A stretch of 64,000 bases of DNA, taken from Geodermatophilus arenarius. GTDB taxonomy: Bacteria; Actinomycetota; Actinomycetes; Mycobacteriales; Geodermatophilaceae. The position numbers were made by a program, and so were the translations under genes. This document shows, piece after piece, positions 24,064 to 32,939 of this stretch (within the stretch, counting starts at the first letter, position 1; every line of letters starts with the position of its first letter). The notes beneath the pieces were generated by a model, which did not search any database, was not told the DNA's origin, and worked only from the letters and a program-made list of their open reading frames with translations. Where the stretch lies: positions 1-64,000 of the forward strand of contig NZ_JBHSGR010000013.1 of the NCBI RefSeq assembly GCF_042654585.1, written 5' to 3'.

Positions 24064-24741
24064 GTGGACCACCGTGCGGCCCAGGTCGCCGCCGTCGCCG
24101 CGCTGGCCGAGCCCACCCGCCGCCGGCTGTACGACCACGTCGTCCGCCAGGCGGAGCCGGTCGGCCGGGACGAGGTGGCCGCCGCCCTGGGCGTCCCCCG
24201 GGCGACGGTCGCCTTCCACCTCGACCGGCTCGTGGCCGACGGGCTGCTCGACGTGCACTTCGAGCGGCGCTCCGGGCGCACCGGCCCGGGCGCCGGCCGC
24301 CCGGCGAAGCTCTACCGGCGGTCGGGGGACCCGGTGGCCGTCTCACTGCCGGAGCGCCACTACGACCTGGCCGGCGAGCTGCTCGCCGCGGCCCTGACCG
24401 AGGCCGAGGCGTCGGGCGAGCGGCCCGCGGCCGTCCTCGGCCGGCGGGCGCACGACCGCGGGCGGGAGCTCGCCGCCGCCGACGGGGCCCGGGGGCGGGA
24501 CGCCGTCCTCCGGGTGCTGGAGGCGCACGGCTACGAACCGCGGGTCGCCGGGGACGCCGTCACCCTCCGGAACTGCCCGTTCCACACCCTCGCCCGCGCC
24601 CACACCGAGCTGGTCTGCGGCATGAACCTGCGGCTGGTCGAGGGCGTGCTCGACGCCGCGGAACCCAGCGGGCTGGCCGCCCGTCTGCAGCCGGAGGACG
24701 GCGCGTGCTGCGTGCGGCTGGACGGCGCGCGCGACGGTTGA
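24064..24741 (+). CDS. SufR-like winged-helix regulator with Cys cluster
   Basis: A 225-residue regulator. The N-terminal winged helix is clear (ALAEPTRRRLYDHVVRQAEP, then VPRATVAFHLDRLVADGLLD). The C-terminal domain holds Cys171, His174 (NCPFH), Cys185 and Cys215-Cys216, the arrangement used by SufR-type repressors to bind an Fe-S cluster, though zinc is possible. No suf genes are nearby. It starts with GTG from a likely leaderless message. Its presumed target is the folE-oxidoreductase operon just downstream, because both promoters share an operator-like motif. Confidence 0.82.
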   Translation: MDHRAAQVAAVAALAEPTRRRLYDHVVRQAEPVGRDEVAAALGVPRATVAFHLDRLVADGLLDVHFERRSGRTGPGAGRPAKLYRRSGDPVAVSLPERHYDLAGELLAAALTEAEASGERPAAVLGRRAHDRGRELAAADGARGRDAVLRVLEAHGYEPRVAGDAVTLRNCPFHTLARAHTELVCGMNLRLVEGVLDAAEPSGLAARLQPEDGACCVRLDGARDG

Positions 24742-24790
24742 CAGACCGCGGGTCCGAGTCTCTACTGCCAGTCATCGTTGGTTTTAGAGG
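24738..24790 (+). promoter_or_regulatory. Promoter and putative operator of folE operon
   Basis: TTGACA at 24738-24743 (perfect -35, overlapping the regulator stop codon), a 17-base spacer and TCTACT at 24761-24766 form the clearest housekeeping promoter in the window. The motif ATCGTTGGTTTTAGAGG (24774-24790), shared with the regulator promoter, covers the expected start site, a position suited to repression. Confidence 0.7.
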
Positions 24791-24797
24791 AGGTCCC

Positions 24798-25463
24798 ATG
24801 ACCACCCACGCGATCCGACGCACCGGCGCCCCCGTCGCCGAGCCCGCGGTCCCCGGCTCCCGCCGGGCCCTCCGCTTCGTCCGCGAGACCGGGGCGGTGG
24901 ACCTGCCCGCGGCCGAGCGGGCGGTCGCCCAGCTCCTGCGGGCGCTGGGCAGGGACCCCGCCGACCCGCGCCTGGCCGACACCCCGCGCCGGGTCGCCGA
25001 CACCCTCGCCGAACTGCTCACCGGACGGCCGTTCGAGCTGACCACCTTCCCCAACGACGGCGGGTACGACGAGCTGGTCGTCGCCACCGGCATCCCCGTC
25101 CGGTCGCTGTGCGAGCACCACCTGCTGCCGTTCACCGGCGTCGCCGCGATCGGCTACCTGCCGGGCGAGCGCATCCTCGGCCTGTCCAAGCTGGCCCGGG
25201 TGCTCGAGTCCTTCGCCCGGGACCTGCAGGTCCAGGAGCGGCTGACCCGGCAGGTCGCCGACTGGCTGCGGGACCACCTCGCGCCCCGCGGCGTGGGGGT
25301 GGTCATCACGGCGGAGCACCAGTGCATGACGCTGCGCGGGGTGCGCGCCACCGGGTCCCGCACGGTCACCTCCGCCCTCCACGGCGTGCTGCGCGAGGAC
25401 GCCCGGTCGCGGCAGGAGTTCCTCGCGCTGGCCGGTACCGCGCCCACCGGCACGGCCGCCTGA
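24798..25463 (+). CDS. folE: GTP cyclohydrolase I, stand-alone copy
   Basis: Converts GTP to dihydroneopterin triphosphate, the first step of folate and pterin synthesis. The 221-residue product keeps the zinc ligands (Cys and His in VRSLCEHHLLPFTGVAAIGY, Cys in ITAEHQCMTLRGVRATGS) and LGLSKLARVLESFARDLQVQ. The usual actinobacterial folE lies with ftsH and folP/B/K; none of these is here, so this is probably a second, regulated paralogue. Its promoter is strong and shares an operator motif with the adjacent Cys-type regulator. Confidence 0.9.
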   Translation: MTTHAIRRTGAPVAEPAVPGSRRALRFVRETGAVDLPAAERAVAQLLRALGRDPADPRLADTPRRVADTLAELLTGRPFELTTFPNDGGYDELVVATGIPVRSLCEHHLLPFTGVAAIGYLPGERILGLSKLARVLESFARDLQVQERLTRQVADWLRDHLAPRGVGVVITAEHQCMTLRGVRATGSRTVTSALHGVLREDARSRQEFLALAGTAPTGTAA

Positions 25464-25477
25464 GGGGAGCCGGATCC

Positions 25478-26701
25478 GTGGACGCTCCCCTGGTGGTCGT
25501 CGGCGGCGGCCTCGCCGGCGCCGAGGCGACGGAGACCCTGCGCGCCGAGGGCTTCGACGGGCCGCTCGTGGTCGTCGCGGGCGAGCCCGAGGTCCCCTAC
25601 GAGCGCCCGCCGCTGTCCAAGGGATACCTGCTCGGCACCGCCCCCCGCGAGGCGGCGCAGGTGCTGGACCCCGGCTGGTACGGCGAGCACGACGTCGACC
25701 TGCGGCTGGGCGTGCGCGCGGTCGGGCTCGACCCGGGCGCGCACCGGCTGACCCTGGACACCGGCGAGGAGCTCGCCTGGTCACGGCTGCTGCTGGCCAC
25801 CGGGTGCTCGGCCCGGCGGCTGCCCGTGCCCGGCGCCGAGCTCGACGGCGTCCGGTACCTGCGCACGCTCGCCGACGCCGACCGGCTGCGCGCCGACCTC
25901 ACGGGCGGCGGCCGGCAGCTCGTGGTCGTGGGCGGCGGGTGGATCGGGCTCGAGGTGGCGGCCGCCGCCCGCTCCCACGGCAACGAGGTGACCGTCGTCG
26001 AGCCGCAGCCCACGCCCCTGTACGCCGTGCTGGGCCCGCGGATGGGGGAGGTCTTCGCCCGCCTGCACCGGCGCCACGGTGTCGACCTGCTCACCGGGAC
26101 GACCGTGCGCGAGATCCGTGGAGCCGGCGGGCGGGTCACCGCGGTGGTGACCGACCGGGACGTGGGGCTGAGCGCGGACCTGGTCGTCGTCGGCATCGGC
26201 GCCGTGCCGAACACGCAGCCGGCGGCGTCCGCGGGCCTCGAGGTCGACAACGGGGTGGTCACCGACCACGCCCTGCGGACCTCCGCGCCCGGCGTGTTCG
26301 CCGCCGGCGACGTCGCGGCGTCGTTCCACCCCTCCTACGGCCGGCACCTCCGCGTGGAGCACTGGGCCAACGCGCTGCACGGCGGCCCGGCCGCCGCGCG
26401 CTCCATGCTCGGGCAGGACGTCCGGTACGACCGCGTGCCCTACTTCTTCACCGACCAGTACGACCTGGGGATGGAGTACTCCGGGCTGGGTGCGCCCGGG
26501 GACACGGTGGTCTGCCGCGGCGACCCGGAGGACGGCGGGTTCATCGCCTTCTGGACCTCGGACGGCCGCGTCACCGCGGCGATGAGCGTGGACGTCCGGG
26601 ACGTCACGGCGCCCCTCCAGGCGCTGGTCCGCAGCCGTCAGCGGGTGCCGGCGGCCGCACTCGCCGACCCGGACGCGCCCCTGGAGTCGCTCGTCGTCTG
26701 A
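25478..26701 (+). CDS. FAD-dependent ferredoxin reductase-like oxidoreductase
   Basis: A 407-residue NAD(P)H:ferredoxin (or rubredoxin/putidaredoxin) reductase of the BphA4 type. It has an FAD Rossmann motif at the N-terminus (VVVGGGLAGAEATETLRAEG), PYERPPLSKGYL, an NAD-binding Rossmann (VVVGGGWIGLEVAAAARSHG) and the FAD-ribityl motif GVFAAGDVA, then RVEHWANALHGG. The GTG at 25478 is 14 bases after folE, so both genes share the regulated promoter. No ferredoxin gene is adjacent; its electron acceptor is unknown. Confidence 0.88.
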   Translation: MDAPLVVVGGGLAGAEATETLRAEGFDGPLVVVAGEPEVPYERPPLSKGYLLGTAPREAAQVLDPGWYGEHDVDLRLGVRAVGLDPGAHRLTLDTGEELAWSRLLLATGCSARRLPVPGAELDGVRYLRTLADADRLRADLTGGGRQLVVVGGGWIGLEVAAAARSHGNEVTVVEPQPTPLYAVLGPRMGEVFARLHRRHGVDLLTGTTVREIRGAGGRVTAVVTDRDVGLSADLVVVGIGAVPNTQPAASAGLEVDNGVVTDHALRTSAPGVFAAGDVAASFHPSYGRHLRVEHWANALHGGPAAARSMLGQDVRYDRVPYFFTDQYDLGMEYSGLGAPGDTVVCRGDPEDGGFIAFWTSDGRVTAAMSVDVRDVTAPLQALVRSRQRVPAAALADPDAPLESLVV

Positions 26702-26817
26702 CCGGCCCACCGGGCAGGGCGACACGGGGCGCCCCACCGGTGTGCCCGGCGCCGGGACCGGGCAGGCTGTGCACGGACGACACGGCGACGAAACGAGCGG
26801 ACCCGATCATGGCCAGC

Positions 26818-28158
26818 ATGGACCGGCAGCAGGAGTTCGTCCTGCGCACCCTGGAGGAACGCGACATCCGCTTCGTGCGGCTGTGGTTCACCGACGTCTC
26901 GGGCTACCTCAAGGCGGTCGCCGTAGCGCCGGCCGAGATCGAGGCGGCGTTCGCCGAGGGGATCGGCTTCGACGGCTCGGCGATCGAGGGCTTCGCGCGC
27001 GTCTACGAGTCGGACATGCTCGCCAAGCCCGACCCCGGCACCTTCCAGGTGATGCCCGCGAGCAAGGGCCAGCCCAGCGACACCGCGCGGATGTTCTGCG
27101 ACATCACGCTGCCCGACGGGTCACCGTCGTGGGCCGACCCGCGGCACGTGCTGCGCCGGGCGCTGTCGAAGGCCGCCGACATGGGGTTCACCTTCTACAC
27201 CCACCCCGAGGTCGAGTTCTTCCTGCTCAAGGACCTGCCCACCGACGGGCGGCCGCCGGAGCCCGCCGACACCGGCGGCTACTTCGACCTGTCCACGCAC
27301 AACGTGGCGCACGACTTCCGCCGCGAGGCGGTCTTCGCGCTCGAGGCGATGGGCATCTCGGTGGAGTTCAGCCACCACGAGGTCGCGCCCGGCCAGCAGG
27401 AGATCGACTTGCGCTACGCCGACGCGCTGTCGATGGCCGACAACGTGATGACGCTGCGGCACGTCGTCCGGGAGGTGGCCCTGGCCCAGGGCGTGCACGC
27501 GACGTTCATGCCCAAGCCGTTCACCGACCTGGCCGGCTCGGCGATGCACACCCACGTGTCGCTGTTCGAGGGCGACCGCAACGCCTTCCACGACCCCTCG
27601 GACCCGATCCGGCTGTCGGCCACCGGGCGCCAGTTCATCGCCGGCCTGCTCACCCACGCCCGCGAGTTCACCGCCGTCACCAACCAGACGGTGAACTCCT
27701 ACCGGCGGCTGCTGGCCGGCACCGAGGCGCCGACGGCGGCCACGTGGGGCCGGGCGAACCGTTCGGCGCTGGTGCGGCTGCCCTCCTACAAGCCGAACAA
27801 GGGCCAGTCGGCGCGGGTCGAGGTCCGCTCGCCGGACTCCGCGTGCAACCCGTACCTGACCTTCGCGGTGCTGCTGGCCGCCGGGCTGCGCGGCATCGAG
27901 AAGGGCTACGAGCTGCCGCCGGAGGCCGAGGACGACGTCTGGTCGCTCACCGACACCGAGCGCCGCGCCGCCGGCTACGAGGACCTGCCGGTCTCCCTGG
28001 GCGAGGCGCTGACCGCGATGCAGGGCAGCGAGCTGGTCGCGGAGACCCTCGGCGAGCACGTCTTCGAGTTCTTCCTGCGCAACAAGTGGGAGGAGTTCAA
28101 CTCCTACCGGCAGAACGTGACGCCCTTCGAGCTCAAGCGCTACCTCCCCGGCCTCTGA
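26818..28158 (+). CDS. glnA2: Glutamine synthetase, GlnA2 type
   Basis: A 446-residue type I glutamine synthetase close to mycobacterial GlnA2; the N-terminus (MDRQQEFVLRTLEERDIRFV) matches it almost residue for residue. Active-site segments are FYTHPEVEFFLL, SVEFSHHEVAPGQQEIDLR, HTHVSLFEG and RVEVRSPDSACNPYLTFA. It lacks the adenylylation loop of GlnA1, so GlnE probably does not modify it. I chose the ATG at 26818 over the one at 26809 on this family alignment. A structured repeat element follows the stop. Confidence 0.93.
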   Translation: MDRQQEFVLRTLEERDIRFVRLWFTDVSGYLKAVAVAPAEIEAAFAEGIGFDGSAIEGFARVYESDMLAKPDPGTFQVMPASKGQPSDTARMFCDITLPDGSPSWADPRHVLRRALSKAADMGFTFYTHPEVEFFLLKDLPTDGRPPEPADTGGYFDLSTHNVAHDFRREAVFALEAMGISVEFSHHEVAPGQQEIDLRYADALSMADNVMTLRHVVREVALAQGVHATFMPKPFTDLAGSAMHTHVSLFEGDRNAFHDPSDPIRLSATGRQFIAGLLTHAREFTAVTNQTVNSYRRLLAGTEAPTAATWGRANRSALVRLPSYKPNKGQSARVEVRSPDSACNPYLTFAVLLAAGLRGIEKGYELPPEAEDDVWSLTDTERRAAGYEDLPVSLGEALTAMQGSELVAETLGEHVFEFFLRNKWEEFNSYRQNVTPFELKRYLPGL

Positions 28159-28169
28159 GGGTGTGGAAC

Positions 28170-28225
28170 GGCCTCGTCGCAGGGGCCCGTGCCGAGCCTG
28201 CGGGGCGCGGGGGGCGACGAGGTCC
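28170..28225 (+). repeat. Two-stem structured element, copy A
   Basis: Outer stem GGCCTCGTCGC (28170-28180) with GCGACGAGGTCC (28214-28225), holding a bulged T at 28223. Inner stem CCCGTGCC (28186-28193) with GGCGCGGG (28204-28211). Terminal loop GAGCCTGCGG. A second copy at 63471-63526 has the same spacing, the same bulge and compensatory stem changes. It probably terminates glnA2 transcription. Confidence 0.75.
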
Positions 28226-28231
28226 TTCCAC

Positions 28232-28237
28232 TAACCT
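28232..28237 (+). promoter_or_regulatory. -10 element TAACCT of the amidotransferase gene
   Basis: TAACCT is followed by seven bases and the GTG at 28245, giving a probable leaderless transcript that begins right after the structured element that ends glnA2. Confidence 0.5.
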
Positions 28238-28244
28238 CGGCACC

Positions 28245-28985
28245 GTGCCGGAGACCCCCGCCCGCCTCCTCGTCGTCGTCCCCAGCGACACCGCCCCGCC
28301 GGCCCGGCTGGGGGACTGGCTGCGCGCGGCCGGCCTGGAGCTCGACGAGCGGCACCTCGACGCCGGCGACGAGGTCCCGACCGACCTGACCGGCTTCGAC
28401 GGGCTGCTGGTCACCGGCAGCCCGCAGTCCAGCCTCGACGACGACGCCACCAGCGGCCTGGGCCCGGTCCGCGACCTGCTGGCCCGCGCGCTCGCCGACG
28501 ACGCCCCGACGCTGGCCGTCTGCCTGGGCGCGCAGCTGCTGGCGCAGGCCGGCGGCGGGCGGGTGCGCGAGGGCATCGAGGGTCCGGAGGTCGGGGCGTC
28601 GCTCGTGGCCAAGCGGGACGCCGCGGCCGGGGACCCGGTGTTCGGCCCGCTCCCGCTCTCGCCCGACGTCATCCAGTTCCACCACGACGAGATCAGCGAG
28701 CTGCCCTCCGGCGCCACCCTGCTGGCGAGCAGCCCCGTGTACGCGAACCAGGCCTTCCGGGTGGGCCGGCGCGTCTACGGGCTGCAGTTCCACGTCGAGA
28801 CGACGCCGGAGATCGTCCGCGAGTGGGCCGACCGGGACACCGTCGGCGTCGCGGCGAGCCCGTACGACCGCGAGACGCTCTGCCGGCTGACCGACGCGGT
28901 GCACCCGGACCTCGAGGAGGTGTGGGCGCCGTTCGCGGCCCGCTTCGCCGACCTCGTGCGCGCGGGTCGCGGCGCCGCGGTCTGA
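28245..28985 (+). CDS. Class I glutamine amidotransferase
   Basis: A 246-residue stand-alone GATase1 domain, GMP-synthase-like. The catalytic triad is visible: Cys in LAVCLGAQLLAQAGGG, His in YGLQFHVETTPE and the following Glu. It also has FDGLLVTGSPQSSLDDDA. Such proteins often hydrolyse gamma-glutamyl compounds (PuuD-like) or serve an unknown synthetase. Its place between glnA2 and glnE fits a role in glutamine or gamma-glutamyl turnover, as in the actinobacterial gamma-glutamylpolyamine pathway; that is inference. Confidence 0.82.
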   Translation: MPETPARLLVVVPSDTAPPARLGDWLRAAGLELDERHLDAGDEVPTDLTGFDGLLVTGSPQSSLDDDATSGLGPVRDLLARALADDAPTLAVCLGAQLLAQAGGGRVREGIEGPEVGASLVAKRDAAAGDPVFGPLPLSPDVIQFHHDEISELPSGATLLASSPVYANQAFRVGRRVYGLQFHVETTPEIVREWADRDTVGVAASPYDRETLCRLTDAVHPDLEEVWAPFAARFADLVRAGRGAAV

Positions 28986-28989
28986 GCCG

Positions 28990-31900
28990 GTGACCACGTC
29001 CCGGGAGGTGCCCCGCCGCGCGGTCGTGCGGCTGGCCCGCTTCGGCTTCGAGGACGGCGAGAGGGCCGCGCTGCTGCTGTCCGACCCGGCCCTGGGGCTG
29101 TGGGACCTCGAGCGCAACGAGCCCGCCGACCCCGAGGCCGGCCCGGTCGTCTCCGCGCTGGCCCGCGCCGGCGACCCCGACCTCGCCGTCCGCTCGCTGG
29201 CCCGGCTGGTGGAGGCCCTGGACGCCGCCGACGACACGGGCGGGGCGGCCGCCGCCCTGCTCGCCCGCCTGCGCGGCTCGGCCGCGCTGCGCAGCCGGCT
29301 GCTGGCCGTGCTCGGCGCCAGCGCCGGGCTCGCCGACCACCTCGCCGCCCACCCCGGCGACTGGACGGTCCTCGACGACGAGGACCACGGCCCGGTGCGC
29401 CCGGCCGCCCACGCCCTCGAGCGGGACATGCTGCTCGCCGTCGGCGCCGACCCCGACGACCCGCCGTGGGGCGTCCGGCTCGGCAGTGCCGCGCCGGACG
29501 CCTCGCCGCAGCGGGTCGCCGCGCTCCGGCTGGCCTACCGCCGGGCGGTGCTCAGCCTGGCCGGGCGCGACCTGGGGGAGGGCCTGTCGGCCGACGACGT
29601 CGCCGCCGAGCTCGCCGACGTCGCCGCCGCGGTGCTCACCGCCGGCCTCGCGCTCGCCGTCGCGGAGCAGCCCGACACCGCCGCGCCCTGCCGCCTGGCG
29701 GTCATCGCGCTCGGCAAGACCGGCGGCCGCGAGCTCAACTACGTCAGCGACGTCGACGTCGTGTTCGTCGCCGAGCCGGTCGACCCCACCGACCCGGAGG
29801 CGCCGGCGCTGCAGAGCGCCACCCGGGTGGCCGCGGCGCTCATGCGGATCTGCCACGAGGCGGCGTGGGAGGTCGACGCGGCGCTGCGCCCGGAGGGCAA
29901 GGCCGGCGCCCTGGTCCGCACCATGGCCGGTCACACCGCCTACTACCGGCAGTGGGCGAGCACGTGGGAGTTCCAGGCGCTGCTGAAGATGCGCCCGGTG
30001 GCCGGCGACCCGGACCTCGGCCGCAGCTACGTCGAGGAGCTGTTCCCGATGGTGTGGCAGGCCGGCGACCGCCCCGGCTTCGTCGCCGAGGTGCAGGCCA
30101 TGCGGCGGCGGGTGGAGGACAACATCCCGCCGGCGCAGGCCGACCGGGAGATCAAGCTCGGCCGCGGCGGCCTGCGCGACGTCGAGTTCGCCGTCCAGCT
30201 GCTGCAGCTGGTGCACGGCCGGGTCGACGCCCGGCTGCGGGTCGGCGGCACGCTGCCGGCGCTGCACGCCCTGCGGGCCGGCGGCTACGTCGGCCGCGAC
30301 GACGCCGACACCCTCATCGCCTCCTACCGCTTCCTGCGCACCGTCGAGCACCGGCTGCAGCTGCTGCGGCTGCGGCGCACCCACCTGCTGCCCACCGACG
30401 AGCAGCAGCTGCGCTGGCTGGCCCGCTCGCTGGGCTACAAGCCCGACGCCCGCGGCACCGCCGTCGACGTGCTGCGCGCGGAGATGGCGCTGCACACCCG
30501 TGAGGTGCGCCGGCTGCACGAGAAGCTCTTCTACCGGCCGCTGCTGTCGGCGGTGGCCCGGGTGCCGGCCGAGGCCGCGCAGCTGGGCAGCAAGGCCGCC
30601 GGCGACTGGCTGCGCGCGCTCGGCTTCGCCGACCCGCAGGGCGCGCTGCGGCACATGGGCGCGCTCACCGGCGGGGTGTCCCGGTCGGCGTCGATGCAGA
30701 AGTACCTGCTGCCGGTGGTGCTGCAGACCCTCGCCGACTGCGCCGACCCCGACGCCGGGCTGCTGGCCTACCGCCAGGTCAGCGAGGCCCTCGGCGGCAA
30801 CCAGTGGTACCTGCGGCTGCTGCGCGACGAGGGCCAGGTGGCCGAGCGGCTGGCCCGGCTGCTGGGGTCGAGCCGGTACGTGGCCGCGCTGATCACCCGC
30901 ACCCCCGAGGCGCTGCGCCTCCTCGCCGACGACGACGAGCTCGAGCCGCGGAGCGCCGCGTCGCTGGCCGGGGCCTGGCGCGCCGCCGTCGCCCGCGCCG
31001 CCGACCCGCAGGCCGGCATCGGCGTGCTGCGCGGGCTGCGCCGGCAGGAGCTGCTGCGGATCGCCTCGGCCGACCTGCTCGGCCTGCTCGACGTCGTCCG
31101 GGTCGGGCAGGCGCTCACCGACGTCGCCGTCGCCACGCTGCAGGCCGGGCTCGACGCCGCCGTGCGCGCGTGGGCGCGCGAGGCGGGGATCGACCCGGCC
31201 GACGTGCCGATGGAGCTCGCCGTCATCGGCATGGGCCGGCTCGGCGGCGGCGAGATGGGCTACGGCTCCGACGCCGACGTGCTGTTCGTCCACCGTCCCA
31301 GGGCCGTCGGGGATGGTGGGTCGGGGGACAGCAGAGCGGAGGAGGCGAAGGCGACCCAGGCGGCCAACGCGGTCGCGCACACGCTGCGCCGGCTGCTCGG
31401 CGAGCCCGCTCCCGACCCAGCATTCGAGGTCGACGCCGACCTGCGCCCCGAGGGCCGGCAGGGCGCGCTGGTGCGCAGCCTGGACGCCTTCCGCGAGTAC
31501 TACGAGCGCTGGGTGTCGGTGTGGGAGGTGCAGGCGCTGCTGCGCGCGGCGCCGGTGGCCGGCAGCCCCGAGCTGGGCGCGGCGTTCCTGGAGCTGGTCG
31601 ACCCCCTGCGCTACCCGGAGGGCGGGCTGTCGCCCGAGCAGGTCGCGGAGATCCGCCGGATCAAGGCGCGCGTGGAGCGGGAGCGGCTGCCGCGCGGCGC
31701 CGACCCGGCCACCCACACCAAGCTCGGCCGCGGCGGCCTGGCCGACGTCGAGTGGACCGTCCAGCTGCTGCAGCTGCAGCACGCCGCGGCGGTCCCCGGG
31801 TTGCGGGTGCCCTCAACCGTCGGGGCGCTGGCCGAGCTGTCGGGGAACGGCCTGCTGACCGTCGAGCAGGCCGGGTCGCTGCGCGACGCGTGGGAGCTGG

Positions 31901-32112
31901 CCAGCCGGGCGCGCAACGCCGTCTTCCTCGTCCGCGGCCGGCCCGGCGACCAGCTGCCCCGGCCCGGGCTGGAGCTGGCCGGCGTGGCGCGGGCCAGCGG
32001 GTACGGCCCCGACGTCGACCCGGGCCGGTTCCTCGACGACTACCGGCGCACCACCCGGCACGCCCGCGCCGTGGTCGAGCGGGTCTTCTACGGTCAGTCG
32101 CCGGGGGAGTGA
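28990..32112 (+). CDS. glnE: Glutamine synthetase adenylyltransferase/deadenylase
   Basis: Adds and removes AMP on the regulatory Tyr of GlnA1 according to nitrogen status. The 1040-residue product has two nucleotidyltransferase domains, each with its own metal motif: GGRELNYVSDVDVVFV in the N-terminal half and LGGGEMGYGSDADVLFV in the C-terminal half, each followed by a helical GlnE domain (KLGRGGLRDVEFAVQLLQLV and KLGRGGLADVEWTVQLLQLQ). The GTG lies four bases after the amidotransferase stop. The 3' end overlaps the convergent Crp/Fnr gene by 19 bases. Confidence 0.94.
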   Translation: MTTSREVPRRAVVRLARFGFEDGERAALLLSDPALGLWDLERNEPADPEAGPVVSALARAGDPDLAVRSLARLVEALDAADDTGGAAAALLARLRGSAALRSRLLAVLGASAGLADHLAAHPGDWTVLDDEDHGPVRPAAHALERDMLLAVGADPDDPPWGVRLGSAAPDASPQRVAALRLAYRRAVLSLAGRDLGEGLSADDVAAELADVAAAVLTAGLALAVAEQPDTAAPCRLAVIALGKTGGRELNYVSDVDVVFVAEPVDPTDPEAPALQSATRVAAALMRICHEAAWEVDAALRPEGKAGALVRTMAGHTAYYRQWASTWEFQALLKMRPVAGDPDLGRSYVEELFPMVWQAGDRPGFVAEVQAMRRRVEDNIPPAQADREIKLGRGGLRDVEFAVQLLQLVHGRVDARLRVGGTLPALHALRAGGYVGRDDADTLIASYRFLRTVEHRLQLLRLRRTHLLPTDEQQLRWLARSLGYKPDARGTAVDVLRAEMALHTREVRRLHEKLFYRPLLSAVARVPAEAAQLGSKAAGDWLRALGFADPQGALRHMGALTGGVSRSASMQKYLLPVVLQTLADCADPDAGLLAYRQVSEALGGNQWYLRLLRDEGQVAERLARLLGSSRYVAALITRTPEALRLLADDDELEPRSAASLAGAWRAAVARAADPQAGIGVLRGLRRQELLRIASADLLGLLDVVRVGQALTDVAVATLQAGLDAAVRAWAREAGIDPADVPMELAVIGMGRLGGGEMGYGSDADVLFVHRPRAVGDGGSGDSRAEEAKATQAANAVAHTLRRLLGEPAPDPAFEVDADLRPEGRQGALVRSLDAFREYYERWVSVWEVQALLRAAPVAGSPELGAAFLELVDPLRYPEGGLSPEQVAEIRRIKARVERERLPRGADPATHTKLGRGGLADVEWTVQLLQLQHAAAVPGLRVPSTVGALAELSGNGLLTVEQAGSLRDAWELASRARNAVFLVRGRPGDQLPRPGLELAGVARASGYGPDVDPGRFLDDYRRTTRHARAVVERVFYGQSPGE

Positions 32113-32894
32113 CCGGTCGTGGCGCCGTCCGGCGGCTCGGGGACCAGCCCGACGCGGCGGTTCTCGGCCTGCACGACGTCGTAGCACTCGCACGCGGCCT
32201 CGTGCAGGTGCTCGGGGTCGACCACCGTGATCCGCCCCCGGGAGTACCGGATCAGTCCCGCCTGCTGGAGCAGCCCGGCCACCAGCGAGACGGTGCCCCG
32301 GCGCACGCCGAGCATCTGGCCGAGGAAGTCCTGGGTGAGCTGGAACTCGTTGGCGCCGACGCGGTCGCGGGTCTGCAGCAGCCAGCGGGCGCAGCGCTCC
32401 TCGGTGCTGTGCAGCCGGTTGCAGGCGACGTTCTGCGACAGCTGGACCACCATCGTCTGTGTGTAGCGGTGCAGCAGGTCGTGCAGGGCGCCGTCGTCGG
32501 ACAGGAACCGGCGGAGGTCGGCCGTGGGGAGGCACAGCGCGTCGCCGGCCACCTGGCAGAAGCAGTCGTGCGGGCTGGTCGCCGCCCCCAGGAACACCGG
32601 CAGGCCGGAGACGCCCTCGTAGCCGACGGTGGCCACCTCGACGGCCGGCTCGCCGTCGACCGACGCGACGACGGACAGCACGCCGTCGACGGGGAAGTAG
32701 ACCGCGTCGATGTCGCCGTCGCGGCGGTACAGCTGGTCGCGGACCTGCAGCGTCACCGGCCGCAGGGCCGGCCGCAGGCGCTCGTACTCCTCGTCGGGCA
32801 GGGCCCGCAGGATCAGGTTGCGCCGCGGGTCCTCCGTGTCCCTCCGCCGCGGGGCGTGGCGGGCCTCCTCGCGGGGGTGGTCGGGCGGAGTCAC
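32094..32894 (-). CDS. Crp/Fnr family transcriptional regulator
   Basis: A 266-residue regulator with an N-terminal cyclic-nucleotide-binding-like beta-roll (VYFPVDGVLSVVASVDGEPA, VEVATVGYEGVSGLPVFLG) and a C-terminal winged helix (FQLTQDFLGQMLGVRRGTVS, LVAGLLQQAGLIRYSRGRI). It lacks the Arg-Ser phosphate-cassette of true CRP, so cAMP binding is doubtful; the fold matches the Crp group common in soil bacteria whose ligand is unknown. A Cys pair, DCFCQVAGDALC, is noteworthy. The start is GTG at 32894. Convergent overlap with glnE. Confidence 0.82.
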   Translation of the reverse strand: MTPPDHPREEARHAPRRRDTEDPRRNLILRALPDEEYERLRPALRPVTLQVRDQLYRRDGDIDAVYFPVDGVLSVVASVDGEPAVEVATVGYEGVSGLPVFLGAATSPHDCFCQVAGDALCLPTADLRRFLSDDGALHDLLHRYTQTMVVQLSQNVACNRLHSTEERCARWLLQTRDRVGANEFQLTQDFLGQMLGVRRGTVSLVAGLLQQAGLIRYSRGRITVVDPEHLHEAACECYDVVQAENRRVGLVPEPPDGATTGHSPGD

Positions 32895-32939
32895 GGCGGA
32901 CCTCCCGGTGCCGGGTGGAGCTCTCCGCGGGCTCAGGGG

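Noticed and set aside
28693..31782. A 1029-codon frame antisense to glnE
   Set aside because: Mirror frame of a highly conserved gene; no motif or plausible start.
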